This document shows positions 44,826 to 54,031 of a DNA stretch of 64,000 nt, piece after piece. The DNA comes from Cupriavidus basilensis (GTDB taxonomy: Bacteria; Pseudomonadota; Gammaproteobacteria; Burkholderiales; Burkholderiaceae): contig NZ_BBQM01000015.1 of the NCBI RefSeq assembly GCF_000876015.1, positions 124,001-188,000 on the forward strand, given 5' to 3'. Position 1 is the first letter of the stretch. Each line of letters starts with the position of its first letter. The notes beneath the pieces were generated by a model that worked only from the letters and a program-made list of their open reading frames with translations, did not search any database and was not told the origin of the DNA. A program made the translations under genes and the position numbers.

Positions 44826-47047
44826 GCGGCTTTCTCCAACACCTGGATGCCCAGGATCTCGTGGGTGGAAGGACGGCCCTGGCTGTCGATCAGCGCCAGG
44901 TCCAGGCCGAACTGCTGCTGCAGGATCTCGGCCAGCGGTGTCTTGTCGTGCCCGCCCGCTTCCATGCGGGCGCTGAGCAGCCGGTACAGCGGCAGGTGGT
45001 ACGGGCGCAGGTTGACGGCTTCCATCAGCAGTTCCAGCGCGCGCTCGTGGTCGCCGGTGCGCTGCGCCATCTCGCCGAGCGCGAAGGCGATCAGCCAGTG
45101 CTTGCTCCACTTGGCCGACATGTTCTCCAGCAGGCTGTTCAGCTCGATGTGGCGGCCTTCTTCCAGCAGCATCCCGATGGTCAGCACGAGGTGCTCCATC
45201 GGATGCCAGGCGCCGGCGCAGAACACGCCGTCCTGCGCGCGCGGCGCCAGGTGGCCGATGTCGCGGTGCCGGCCGACCAGCTCCGCGAGCTGGTCCTCGA
45301 ACCAGCGCGTGAAGCCGGCCGCGTCGAAGATCGCGCTTTTCTCGAAGCGGTGGCGCAGGCTCAGGCGCAGGGCGTTGAGCTGTTCGGCGTCGGCGGCCAG
45401 CTGCGCGGCCATCGTCACGTAGTCCGCCTCGGTCTCGCAGATCAGGCCGTCGAGCCCCACCGCGTGCAGGAACGGCGCCGACACCCGCGTGTGGAACGCC
45501 GGGCCGGCCAGCGTCACCAGCGGCACGCCCATCCACAGCGTGTCGCAGGTGGTGGTGCCGCCGGTCACGGGCGAGGTGTCCAGCGCGATGTCGATGTCGT
45601 GGTAGGTCAGGTACTGGTTCTTGCCCTCGCGCGGGATGCAGGTCACGCGCTGCGGATCGATGCCGGCCTGCGCCATGCGCGCGAGCAGCGGCTCGCGCAC
45701 GCTGTCCTTGTCCAGCTCGGCGGCTTCCACCAGCAGGCGGCTGCCGGGCACGCGCGCCAGCACCGCGCTCCACAGGCGCAGGGTGCGGCCGGTGATCTTG
45801 CCGAGGTTGTTGCACGAGCCGAAGGTGATGAAGCCGTTGCGCAGCGCGGGCGTCTCGCGCACCTGGTATTGCGGCTGGTAGGCCAGCAGCGGGCTGTGCA
45901 CCAGCGGCTGGTAGGCGGCGAACACCGGCGCGCGCAGCAGGTTCTCGGTGTAGTGCGCCTCGAAGCCGGCCGGGTCGCCGGTCCAGTCGGTGACGCGGTG
46001 GTGGATGGCCGGGATGCCGGTGCTGCCCGGGTAGCCGAGCCAGGTGACCTGCACCGGCGCCAGGCCGTGGACCATGTATTGCAGCGGCGGCGTGCCGGTG
46101 TAGCCGCCGAGGTCGATCAGCGCGTCGAGGTGTTCGTCGCGCACGGCCTGCACGACGTCGGCGTCGCTCTTGTTGGCCAGTTGCACGAAGCGGTCCGAAT
46201 AGATCTCGAGCTTGTGCGTGATCTGGTCGCGGTACGCGTGCAGGCCGAGCAGCACGACCTCGAAGCGCGCGCGGTCCAGGTTGGCCAGGAACGGCACCAG
46301 GAAGTAGGCGCAGGCGTGGCGGTACAGGTCGTTGGACAGGATGCCCAGGCGGATGCGGCCGCCGGCCGCCGGCGCGGGCGTGCGCGCCGCGCCGGGGATC
46401 GGCTTGGCGGCCAGCAGGCGGGCGAAGCCCTGCGCCTCGGCCAGCAGGTCGGCGGCGGTGGTCTGTTCGCCGAACAGCATCAGGAACAGCAGGTTGGTGC
46501 GGATGCTGCGGTTCTCGGGCTCGATCCGGGCAGCCTTGCGCAGGATGCCGACGGCTTCCTCGGCGTTGCCGGTGTCCCGCAGGTCGTTGGCGTAGTTGGC
46601 CAGCACGGAGGCGTTGTCCGGCGCCAGCGCCAGCGCCTTGACCGAGGCCTCGAGGGCCTGCGCGTGCAGGCCGAGCACGCGCAGGACGATGGCGTAGTTG
46701 GCCCAGCCGCCCAGCGACTGCGGGTGCCGCGCCACGCAGGTCTCGAGCTGCTCGCGCGCTTCCTGCAGGCGGCCCATCTTGTTCAGGATGCGCCCGCGCA
46801 TGGTCATCAGGTCGGGGTTGTCCGGCGCCACCGCCAGCCCCTTGGCGATCCACTGGTAGGCCTCTTCGTCATGGTGCTGCGCCAGGTGCGCGAAGGCCAG
46901 CCAGTAGTAGGGCTGCGGCAGTCCGGGGTCGAGCTTGCGGGCCTTGGCCGCATGCTCGATCGCCTCCTGGTAGCGGCCGGCGAAATAGCTCGCGTCGGCC
47001 TTCTGGATGTGCTGGTTGGCCTTGGGGGTGGCGAGGGTTTTCTTCAT
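44822..47047 (-). CDS. TPR + GT41 O-linked glycosyltransferase A
   Basis: 741 residues. N-terminal TPR superhelix (about 8-200; repeats such as [21 protein letters not shown] and [19 protein letters not shown]), then a GT41 domain like O-GlcNAc transferase/[117 protein letters not shown]. The Lys in NNLGKI aligns with the nucleotide-binding Lys of OGT. A C-terminal helical extension of about 150 residues follows. Cytosolic; predicted to glycosylate flagellin Ser/Thr. Three bases from its paralogue. Confidence 0.92.
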   Translation of the reverse strand: MKKTLATPKANQHIQKADASYFAGRYQEAIEHAAKARKLDPGLPQPYYWLAFAHLAQHHDEEAYQWIAKGLAVAPDNPDLMTMRGRILNKMGRLQEAREQLETCVARHPQSLGGWANYAIVLRVLGLHAQALEASVKALALAPDNASVLANYANDLRDTGNAEEAVGILRKAARIEPENRSIRTNLLFLMLFGEQTTAADLLAEAQGFARLLAAKPIPGAARTPAPAAGGRIRLGILSNDLYRHACAYFLVPFLANLDRARFEVVLLGLHAYRDQITHKLEIYSDRFVQLANKSDADVVQAVRDEHLDALIDLGGYTGTPPLQYMVHGLAPVQVTWLGYPGSTGIPAIHHRVTDWTGDPAGFEAHYTENLLRAPVFAAYQPLVHSPLLAYQPQYQVRETPALRNGFITFGSCNNLGKITGRTLRLWSAVLARVPGSRLLVEAAELDKDSVREPLLARMAQAGIDPQRVTCIPREGKNQYLTYHDIDIALDTSPVTGGTTTCDTLWMGVPLVTLAGPAFHTRVSAPFLHAVGLDGLICETEADYVTMAAQLAADAEQLNALRLSLRHRFEKSAIFDAAGFTRWFEDQLAELVGRHRDIGHLAPRAQDGVFCAGAWHPMEHLVLTIGMLLEEGRHIELNSLLENMSAKWSKHWLIAFALGEMAQRTGDHERALELLMEAVNLRPYHLPLYRLLSARMEAGGHDKTPLAEILQQQFGLDLALIDSQGRPSTHEILGIQVLEKAA

Positions 47048-47050
47048 GGC

Positions 47051-49303
47051 TCAGGCGGGCGCGTGTTCGGTGGTGGTGGCGGACGGCTGCGCCGGCACGA
47101 CTTCGATGCCGAGCACGTCGAACACCGTGGGCACGGCCTGCTGCCCGAGATAGTCCAGGCTCATGCCGAACTGCTGCTGCAGGAAGTCGGCCAGCACGGT
47201 CTTGTCGTAGCCGCATTCGTCCATGCGCGCGCTCAGCAGGCGGTACAGCGGCACGTGGTAGGCGCGCAGGCCGACGCTTTCCATCAGCAGGTCGATGGCG
47301 GCCTCCTTGTTGCCGCCGCGGTATTCCATCTCGGCCAGCACGTAGGGCACCAGCCAGTGCTTGCTCCACTTGGCGCTCAGGTTTTCCAGCAGGCTGCGGG
47401 TCTCGCCGAAGCGCCCGGCCTCGAGCAGGCCGGCGATGGCCACCACGATCTCGCCCATGCCGTGCCAGGCGCCGGCGAAGAACATGCCGTCGTGCTGGGC
47501 GGCGGGCGCCGGACCGCGCAGACCCCGCGGGTCGACCAGCGCCGCCAGTTCGGTCTCGAGCCAGCGCGCGAAGCCGGCGCCGTCGGCCACCGGGCTTTGC
47601 TCGAAGCGCTGGCGGATGCCCAGGCGCAGCGCGTTGAGCCCGTCGACGTCGCCGGCCAGCGTGGCGGCGGCGTCGACGTAGGCGTCCTTGTCGGCGCAGA
47701 TCAGCCCGTCGAGGCCGAGCGCCTTGAGGAACGTGGCCGAGATGCGCGCGTGGTAGGCGTTGCCGGCCAGCGTGACCACCGGCACGCCCATCCACAGCGC
47801 GTCGCAGGTGGTGGTGCCGCCGGTCAGCGGCGCGGTGTCCAGCACGATGTCGATGTCGTGGTAGGTCAGGTACTGGTTGGCGCTGGCGCGCGGCACGCAG
47901 GTCACGCGCTGCGGGTCGATGCCGGCCTGCGCCAGGCGCGCGAGCAGCGGCGCGCGCACCGATTCCTGGTCGATCTCGCGCAGCTCCAGCAGCAGCCTGC
48001 TGCCCGGGCAGCGCGCCAGCACCGCCGCCCACAGGGCCAGCGTGCGCGCGGTGATCTTGCCGAGGTTGTTGCACGAGCCGAAGGTGACGAAGCCGTTGCG
48101 CAGCGCGGGCGTCTCGCGCACGCGGTATTTGGGCGCGTAGACCGACAGCGGGTCCTGCACCAGCGGCGCGTACACGTAGGAGACTTGCGGCGCGCGCAGC
48201 AGCGTCTCGGTGTAGTGCGACTCGAAGCCGGCCGGGTCGCAGGTCCAGTCGCTGATGCGGTAGCGGATGGCCTCCATGCCGGTGCTGCCGGGGTAGCCCA
48301 GCCAGGTCATCTGCACCGGCGCCAGGCCGTGCGCCATGTGCTGCAGCGGCGAATTGCCGGTATGGCCGCCGAGGTCCATCAGCACGTCGAGCTGCTCGGC
48401 GCGCACGGTGTCGATGAGCTGCTCGCGCGACATGCCCGCGAGCGGCACGAAGCGGTTGGCGTTCAGGCGGATCTTGTCGGTGACGTGGTCGCTGACCGGG
48501 TTCAGCGACAGCGCCACCACTTCCACGCGGCTGCGGTCGAGGTTGGCCAGCAGCGGCAGGATGAAATAGGCGCAGGCATGGCGCAGCAGGTCGTTCGACA
48601 GCAGGCCGAGGCGGATCGGCGCGCCCGGGCGCTGCGGCCGCGCCGGCTGCGGGCGCAGCAGGGGGGCGAGCTGGCGGCCGAAGGCCTTGGCCTCGCGCAG
48701 CAGGTCCTGCGCGGTGGTGGCCTGGTCGAACAGCATCACGAACAGCAGGTTGGCGCGGATCGCGGCGTCGCGCGGCGACAGTTGCACCGCGCGGCGCAGG
48801 GCCACGATGGCGGCGTCCATCTCGCCGGTTTCCTTGAGCGCGCTGGCGTAGTTGGCGTAGGCCACCGGCTCGTGCGGATCGAGCGCGAGGGCCTTCTGCG
48901 CGGCGTCGCGCGCGCCGGCGTACTCGCGCAGTTCCGCCAGCAGGGCGCCGTAGTTGATCCAGCCGTGGATCTGGCCCGGGGCCAGCTCGATGCAGCGCTC
49001 CAGCCAGGCGCGCGCGCGCGCGTGGTCGCCGTTGCGCATGGCGATGGCGCCGCCGAGCGCCATCAGGCGCGTGTGCTCGGGGAATTCCCGCAGCGCCTGG
49101 TCGATGACCTCGCCGGCGCGGATGGTGTCATGCAGCCCCAGGTAGGCCGCGGCCTGCCAGTAGCGGATCTCGGCCTGCCGGCCCAGCAGCTTCTCGGCCT
49201 TGTCGGCCTGCGCCAGGGATTCGCGGAACTTCCCCGCCTCATAGAGCGTCTGGGCCCTGGCGATCGGCGGCGGCAAGGTGGGAGCGTGCTGGGGTCGTTT
49301 CAT
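47051..49303 (-). CDS. TPR + GT41 O-linked glycosyltransferase B
   Basis: About 750 residues from MKRPQHAPTLPPPIARAQTL; in-frame ATGs further upstream give an atypical leader. Same architecture as the neighbouring gene: TPR part (about 15-215), GT41 domain with [96 protein letters not shown], and the shared C-terminal extension (FLQQQFGMSLDYLG). The two proteins are clear paralogues, similar along their whole length, so a duplication within the island is likely. First gene of the island. Confidence 0.92.
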   Translation of the reverse strand: MKRPQHAPTLPPPIARAQTLYEAGKFRESLAQADKAEKLLGRQAEIRYWQAAAYLGLHDTIRAGEVIDQALREFPEHTRLMALGGAIAMRNGDHARARAWLERCIELAPGQIHGWINYGALLAELREYAGARDAAQKALALDPHEPVAYANYASALKETGEMDAAIVALRRAVQLSPRDAAIRANLLFVMLFDQATTAQDLLREAKAFGRQLAPLLRPQPARPQRPGAPIRLGLLSNDLLRHACAYFILPLLANLDRSRVEVVALSLNPVSDHVTDKIRLNANRFVPLAGMSREQLIDTVRAEQLDVLMDLGGHTGNSPLQHMAHGLAPVQMTWLGYPGSTGMEAIRYRISDWTCDPAGFESHYTETLLRAPQVSYVYAPLVQDPLSVYAPKYRVRETPALRNGFVTFGSCNNLGKITARTLALWAAVLARCPGSRLLLELREIDQESVRAPLLARLAQAGIDPQRVTCVPRASANQYLTYHDIDIVLDTAPLTGGTTTCDALWMGVPVVTLAGNAYHARISATFLKALGLDGLICADKDAYVDAAATLAGDVDGLNALRLGIRQRFEQSPVADGAGFARWLETELAALVDPRGLRGPAPAAQHDGMFFAGAWHGMGEIVVAIAGLLEAGRFGETRSLLENLSAKWSKHWLVPYVLAEMEYRGGNKEAAIDLLMESVGLRAYHVPLYRLLSARMDECGYDKTVLADFLQQQFGMSLDYLGQQAVPTVFDVLGIEVVPAQPSATTTEHAPA

Positions 49304-49535
49304 CGTGAGTGGATTTCCAGGCATGCCGGAGCTGGCATTCCGATCGCCCACGACGCCTCGCGCGTACAGGAGAAATGACAATATCCGACGCCCTCAACCG
49401 TATCAGGGCGGCGTTTTCTTCAGAGGCGGGAATACAAGGCCAAAACGGGGCCAATTCATGGCCCGTGGCGGTGGCTGGCGGCGCGCCGGGGGCGCTCGCG
49501 GCCGGGGTGTGCCGGATCGGGCGCCGGCGCGCGGC
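49304..49535. promoter_or_regulatory. gap upstream of the glycan island
   Basis: 232 bases between the fhlB-like stop and the first GT41 gene, all minus-strand neighbours. A lower-GC patch (about 49375-49450) could hold an island promoter, with GATATT and TATTGT as weak -10 candidates, but no good -35 is seen and no sigma-28 site. Read-through from the fliC-side operon is equally possible. Confidence 0.35.
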
Positions 49536-49847
49536 TCAGGCGCCGCGGGCCGGCTTCGCGCCGGCCGCGCCCTCGCCGGCGGCGGCCTTTTCGAGCTGGT
49601 ACAGCCAGGCCAGCAGCTCGGCCACGGCCACGTACAACTGCGGCGGGATGTGCGAGTCCAGGTCGACCTGCATCAGCAGCGTCACCAGCGCGGGGGAGTT
49701 GTGCACGTACACGCCGCTCTCGCGGGCGCGCGCGATGATGGCGTCGGCGATCTCGCCGTAGCCCTTGGCCACCACGCGCGGGCTGCCGTCGCGGCCTTCT
49801 TCGTAGGCCAGCGCGACCGCGCTGCCGCGCGCGTCGTCCTGCGGCAT
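49536..49847 (-). CDS. FlhB C-terminal-domain-like protein (FhlB)
   Basis: 103 residues: VALAYEEGRDGSPRVVAKGYGEIADAIIARARESGVYVHNSPALVTLLMQVDLDSHIPPQLYVAVAELLAWLY. This is the cytoplasmic domain of the FlhB/YscU switch family without the membrane part and without the NPTH autocleavage site. Such FhlB proteins can stand in for part of FlhB in export specificity switching. It follows the second fliK directly, and FliK is the known partner of FlhB. A TTG 12 bases upstream overlapping the fliK2 stop is an alternative start. Confidence 0.88.
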   Translation of the reverse strand: MPQDDARGSAVALAYEEGRDGSPRVVAKGYGEIADAIIARARESGVYVHNSPALVTLLMQVDLDSHIPPQLYVAVAELLAWLYQLEKAAAGEGAAGAKPARGA

Positions 49848-49855
49848 GGGCTGGC

Positions 49856-51187
49856 TCAAGGCAGGTTCTCCCCGGGCGAGAGGATGCCGTTGACGGCCAG
49901 CGCGGACAGATCGAGGCCGGTGGCGGCCAGCCGCTCCTGCAGCTGCGCGCGGGCCGCGTGCAGGCGGTTGACCGAGTCGGGCGCGGCCAGGCGCGCCTCG
50001 ATGCGGTTGCCGGCCACGCTCAGGCGCGCCTCGACGGTGCCCAGGTGCGGGAACTGGAGCACCAGCTTGGTCGACCACGGCGCGCGCGCCGGGTCGGGCG
50101 CCTGGCCGTGGCCGCCCGCGTGGCGCTCCTCGGTCTCGCGGCGGATCTGCCAGTCCAGCGGCGTGCCGGGCCAGGCCTCGCCGATCCAGCGGAATTGCTG
50201 CGTGGCCAGGGTGTCGAGCTGCTGGCGCACCAGCGCGGCGGCGTCCGGGTGGACCGCCGGGCCGGCGGCCGGGGTGGCCGAAGCCGCGCCCAGGCGCGCG
50301 TCGCCGCCGCGGCCATCGGCCACGACACCGTCGGCGTCCACGTGGCGCGCCTGCGGCAGCGGGGCGGAGGCGGCCTGGTAGGCCTGCGTGGCCTGCTGCG
50401 CGAGATGGGCCGACGGCCCCTGCGGGACCGGCAGGCCGGACGTGGCCGGCGGCGCGCTGGATTGCGCGGCATGGCTGGCCGCGTTGGCCGGGTTGGCGGC
50501 GGGGGGCGGCGCGTCGTCGGCGGGCGCCTGGGTGTCCGGCTGGGCCACGATGGCGACCGTGGCCGCGGCCACCGCGCGGGCGTCCGCCGCGGCGGCCTGG
50601 GCCGCCGTGGGCGGCGCCACGGGGGCCGGCTGGTAGGTCAGCTGCAGGACCGGCGCGCCGTCGTCGGCGCCGGGCGCGGGGGCGCTGGCGGGCGCGGCCG
50701 GGCCGGGGCCGAGCGCGGCCTGCGGCTCGCGCATCAGGGCGTCGAGCGGCTGCGTGCCGTTGACCCACTGGCCCAGGTGCGATTCATAGAACAGGCCGCT
50801 TTGCCCGACCTGCTGCGCCAGCGCCGCGGCCAGCGCGCCGGTGCTGCCGGGTGCCGGCGCGCTGGGCAGCAGCGGGGCCGAGCCGCGCAGCGGGGCCGGC
50901 TCGGTGCCTTCGAGGATGTCCAGGATGACGCGCGCGGCCGAACTGAAGGTCTCGCGCGCGGAGGCCGGCGCGGCGCCGTCGGCGGGGTTCGGCGTGCCGC
51001 CGGTGACTATGCCGGGGCGGTTCTGCTGCACCGTGGCGCCGCTGTCGGCCGGCGCCACCGTCTCGGTGACGGCGCCGGCGGGCATCAGCGCGGCCAGCTT
51101 GGCCACGCTCAGCGCGGACTTGAGTCCCTGCGGGTCCGTGTTGCGCAGCGCCAGCGCGGGATCTGGCGGAAGATGGATGCCGACCAT
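49856..51187 (-). CDS. second FliK-domain hook-length control protein
   Basis: 443 residues. Ala/Pro-rich low-complexity N-terminal 300 residues; C-terminal region (about 330-440) with WSTKLVLQFPHLGTVEARLSVAGNRIEARLAAPDSVNRLHAARAQLQERLAATGL, which fits the Flg_hook domain. It differs from the 506-residue FliK at 30471-31991 in length and composition. Next to an FhlB-like gene, so a FliK-FhlB pair working beside the main FliK-FlhB pair is plausible. Confidence 0.85.
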   Translation of the reverse strand: MVGIHLPPDPALALRNTDPQGLKSALSVAKLAALMPAGAVTETVAPADSGATVQQNRPGIVTGGTPNPADGAAPASARETFSSAARVILDILEGTEPAPLRGSAPLLPSAPAPGSTGALAAALAQQVGQSGLFYESHLGQWVNGTQPLDALMREPQAALGPGPAAPASAPAPGADDGAPVLQLTYQPAPVAPPTAAQAAAADARAVAAATVAIVAQPDTQAPADDAPPPAANPANAASHAAQSSAPPATSGLPVPQGPSAHLAQQATQAYQAASAPLPQARHVDADGVVADGRGGDARLGAASATPAAGPAVHPDAAALVRQQLDTLATQQFRWIGEAWPGTPLDWQIRRETEERHAGGHGQAPDPARAPWSTKLVLQFPHLGTVEARLSVAGNRIEARLAAPDSVNRLHAARAQLQERLAATGLDLSALAVNGILSPGENLP

Positions 51188-51196
51188 TCGGCGCGA

Positions 51197-51538
51197 TCAG
51201 TAACGGGCGTCGGCGCCGTAGGCGTGATGCAGTTCCTGGCGGCGGCGCGAGTTGTTGAGCAGGTGGCCGAGCCGTTCGATCTGGGGCATCACCAGGTTGC
51301 GGATGGCGGCATCCTGCGACAGGATGGTCTCCAGCATCTGGTAGCGGTAGCGGCGCTCCTGCGGCGACAGCAGCACCACGTCGTCGTTGTTGCGCAGCAC
51401 GTTGACCTGCGCCACGTAGCGCGCCTGCAGGGCGCTCAGCGCATCCCAGTCGCCGGCGCGGGCAGCCTCGCACATCTGGCCGGAGAGGACCAGCAAGGCT
51501 TCATAGCAGGCGATCAGGTGGTTCTTTTGCGTGAGCAT
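51197..51538 (-). CDS. fliT: flagellar export chaperone FliT
   Basis: 113 residues from MLTQKNHLIACYEALLVLSGQM, starting 1 base after the fliS stop. All-helical, with RYRYQMLETILSQDAAIRNLVMPQIERLGHLL. FliT is the FliD chaperone and in enterics also inhibits the master regulator FlhDC. Length and place between fliS and fliK2 support the call. Confidence 0.85.
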   Translation of the reverse strand: MLTQKNHLIACYEALLVLSGQMCEAARAGDWDALSALQARYVAQVNVLRNNDDVVLLSPQERRYRYQMLETILSQDAAIRNLVMPQIERLGHLLNNSRRRQELHHAYGADARY

Positions 51539-51539
51539 G

Positions 51540-51986
51540 TCAGGCACCGATGGAGACGGCGTCCCTGGGGCGCAGCAATTGATGCTCCGGCTCGGGCTCG
51601 CGCGCGGGGTCGATCTGGCCCCAGGCCGCCGAGATGTCGGCCAGCAGCTTGTCCACTTCGAGCAGGCGCGCGTCGTCGTTGTGCAGGTTGGCGAGCATGA
51701 GCTGGCGCGCCATGTATTCGTAGAGGGAGTCGAGATTGGCCGCGAGCTCCTCGCCCGCCGTATGGTCGAGCGAGGCGCGCAGGCCGCTTTCGATGATCTC
51801 GATGGCCTTGGAGATGGCCATGCCCTTGTCGGCGACCTTGCCCGCTTCCATGTGGAAGCGGGCGCGGGCGATCGACGCGCGCGCGCCGTCGAACAGCATG
51901 ACGATGAGCCGGTGCGGCGAGGCGCTCATGGCCCCGGTCTGGACGCCTACGTTGGCGTAGGCATTGGCGGCGGTGCGTGCGTACAT
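51540..51986 (-). CDS. fliS: flagellin export chaperone FliS
   Basis: 148 residues. Text ANAYANVGVQTGAMSASPHRLIVMLFDGARASIARARFHMEAG is the FliS signature; ELAANLDSLYEYMARQLMLANL follows. Binds the C-terminal helix of FliC in the cytosol to prevent early polymerisation. 46 bases after fliD. Confidence 0.97.
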   Translation of the reverse strand: MYARTAANAYANVGVQTGAMSASPHRLIVMLFDGARASIARARFHMEAGKVADKGMAISKAIEIIESGLRASLDHTAGEELAANLDSLYEYMARQLMLANLHNDDARLLEVDKLLADISAAWGQIDPAREPEPEHQLLRPRDAVSIGA

Positions 51987-52032
51987 GACGATCCCTGGGT
52001 TTGAAGCTGTGTCGGCAATGATCCCGGCGCGT

Positions 52033-53460
52033 TCAGTTCGACGACGTTCCGTTCATCGAGGCGAACTGCTGCGTCAGGTAGTTCTTGGTGGACGTCATCT
52101 GCGCCATGATGGTGTCGAGCTGCTGGAACTGGGCGCGGTATTGTGCCATCGTCGCGTCGATCTGGTTCGACATGTTGGTGTAGTCGTCGCCCAGCGACTT
52201 GAGCTGCGTGTTGACGCCGGCGGTGGCGGTGGTGAGCACGCCGTTGGTGGCGGTGAAGCTGGCGGCCAGGCTGGAGAGCTGGTTGCCGTAGCCGGACTTG
52301 CCGTCGCTGCCGCTGAACAGCTGCTGCACGCCGGCGCGGTTGCTGGTCAGCGCCGCGTTCAGCTTGGAGGTGTCCAGCGACATGCTGCCGTCCGCGTTGA
52401 AGCCGATGCCGACCTGCGTCAGGTTGATGGCGTTGCTGCCGGTCGGCGCCGTGTTGAACACGCCGCGCAGCTGGCTCTCGATGGTGCGCACGGTGCTGTC
52501 GCCGAGCAGGGTGCCGGCGGTCTTGGTGTCGGCGTCGTAGCTGTCGAGCTTGGCCACGGTGCTCTGCAGCGTGTTGTAGGCGGTGACGAAGCTCTGCACG
52601 GCGCCCGCCATCGACGAGGTGTCGGTGCTCACGCCGACGTTGCTGGCGCCCAGCGAGGTCAGCGTCATGGTCACGCCCGGCACCGCGCCCTGCACGGTGT
52701 TGCTGGCGCTGGTGATGGCCAGGCCGTTGACGGTCAGCTTGGCGTCGACCGCCTTGATGTTCTCCGTCATCGACTTGGTGCCGGCCGGATCGTAGGCCAG
52801 CAGGCCGCTGATCGTGGACGGGTCGCCGCTGCCGTTGCTGCCCACCGAGATGCGCATGCTGGACTTGGCGCCGGTGGTGTTGGAGGTCAGCACGATGTGG
52901 TACGGCGTACCGCTGCCGTCGTTGACGATGCTGGCCGTGACGCCGGCGTTCGATGCGTTGATCGCGTCGCGGATGCCGGTGAGCGTGTTGTTGGTGCCGT
53001 TGATGTTGATCGTGGTCGGCGTGCCGCTGCCCGGCGTGAAGGTGCCGTCGGCGGCGGTGGTGCCGAGTTCGATCTTGATGCTGGCGCTGCCCAGCAGCTG
53101 GCCGGTGGCGTCGGTGATGCCGTTCGACACCAGCGTCTGCGAGGTGGCGAGCTGGCTCACGTTGACGGCGTAGTTGCCGGCCACCGCGGTCTTGTCCGCG
53201 CTGGTGGTCAGCACGCCGGTGTTGCTCGACGAGGTGGTGGTGCTGTTGTACAGGCTGGCGGCGCCGAGCGCGGCGGCGGCATTCTGGAACGAGGCCAGCG
53301 CGCCCTGCAGCAGGCCGTAGGCGGACAGCTTGGTGGTGGCCGCGGTCTGCGCGTCCGTGATCGGCTGCAGCTTGGTTTCCTCCCCCGACTGCAGGTTGGT
53401 CAGAAGGGTGCTGAGGTCCAGTCCGGAACCAACGCCAATCGACGAAATCGGTGTGCTCAT
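52033..53460 (-). CDS. fliD: flagellar filament cap protein FliD
   Basis: 475 residues. N-terminal SIGVGSGLDLSTLLTNLQSGEE, central Ser/Thr/Asn-rich domains, and C-terminal heptad region DDYTNMSNQIDATMAQYRAQFQQLDTIMAQMTSTKNYLTQQF. Forms the pentameric cap under which flagellin folds. The Ser/Thr-rich middle makes it a second possible target of the glycosyltransferases. 49 bases after flaG. Confidence 0.96.
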   Translation of the reverse strand: MSTPISSIGVGSGLDLSTLLTNLQSGEETKLQPITDAQTAATTKLSAYGLLQGALASFQNAAAALGAASLYNSTTTSSSNTGVLTTSADKTAVAGNYAVNVSQLATSQTLVSNGITDATGQLLGSASIKIELGTTAADGTFTPGSGTPTTININGTNNTLTGIRDAINASNAGVTASIVNDGSGTPYHIVLTSNTTGAKSSMRISVGSNGSGDPSTISGLLAYDPAGTKSMTENIKAVDAKLTVNGLAITSASNTVQGAVPGVTMTLTSLGASNVGVSTDTSSMAGAVQSFVTAYNTLQSTVAKLDSYDADTKTAGTLLGDSTVRTIESQLRGVFNTAPTGSNAINLTQVGIGFNADGSMSLDTSKLNAALTSNRAGVQQLFSGSDGKSGYGNQLSSLAASFTATNGVLTTATAGVNTQLKSLGDDYTNMSNQIDATMAQYRAQFQQLDTIMAQMTSTKNYLTQQFASMNGTSSN

Positions 53461-53509
53461 GATTTGCTGCCTGTGTTGTCTTGTTCGAGGGAGAGACTGC
53501 GGGGGCCGC

Positions 53510-53893
53510 CTATGCGGTCTGGTGGATCAGCAGGCCTTGCAGCCTGTCGATGGCGCGCGTGATGCGCAGGACTTCTTCGGAGGGAAACTGGCGGATGGTG
53601 TCGCCGGTGGACTTGTCCACCACCGTGGTCACGATCTGGTGCGTGTCGCCGTCGATGCTGAAGCGCACTTCCACCGGCGTGGCGCGCAGCGCCTCGGTCA
53701 GGCTGGTGAGCGCGCTGGCCAGTTCCTTCGAGCTTTCGGCGTGCGCCTTGTCGCCCGGCGCCTTGCCCGCCGCGATGGCGCCCGGCAGGCTCCCGGCCGG
53801 CACGCCTGCCTGGGCCGCAGGTGCCGCAGCGAGAGGGGTGGCGGGCAACGGCGCGGCGGGCAACTTGGCTAGCTGTTCGGTCGGGCTGATCAT
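53510..53893 (-). CDS. flaG: FlaG-like protein
   Basis: 127 residues with an Ala/Pro-rich N-terminus and the FlaG domain VEVRFSIDGDTHQIVTTVVDKSTGDTIRQFPSEEVLRITRAIDRLQGLL. FlaG influences filament length in some species. Lies between fliC and fliD, the usual location. Confidence 0.92.
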   Translation of the reverse strand: MISPTEQLAKLPAAPLPATPLAAAPAAQAGVPAGSLPGAIAAGKAPGDKAHAESSKELASALTSLTEALRATPVEVRFSIDGDTHQIVTTVVDKSTGDTIRQFPSEEVLRITRAIDRLQGLLIHQTA

Positions 53894-53942
53894 GGTCTGT
53901 CTCTCGCAAGGGACGGTCGGAGCGGGTGGCTCCGGTGGAAAC

Positions 53943-54009
53943 GCTTTCAGAGCGGAGACCGCTCTGGAAGCATTCCCGGCGGCGCCGGGCCCGAAGGTCC
54001 GGCGCCGCC
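53943..54009 (-). terminator. two hairpins after fliC
   Basis: On the minus strand, an 11-bp stem GGCGGCGCCGG/CCGGCGCCGCC (53978-54009) is followed by a 13-bp stem with one mismatch, GCTTCCAGAGCGG/CCGCTCTGAAAGC, loop TCT (53943-53971). No long U tract follows, so termination may be partial; strong hairpins here would also protect the fliC mRNA 3' end while reducing flaG-fliD expression. Confidence 0.6.
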
Positions 54010-54031
54010 AGGGGTGCGGCTACTGTTGCGA

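Noticed and set aside
44861..49378. 1505-codon open frame on the plus strand
   Set aside because: It is a GC-driven shadow of the two GT41 genes and part of rfbF; its text is Arg/His/Gln/Val-rich without any domain, while the minus strand has clear families.
49376..49761. Plus-strand frame MTISDALNRIRAAF with a good AGGAGAA site
   Set aside because: Runs antisense into the fhlB-like gene and soon becomes low-complexity; probably chance, though the first 25 codons lie in a gap.
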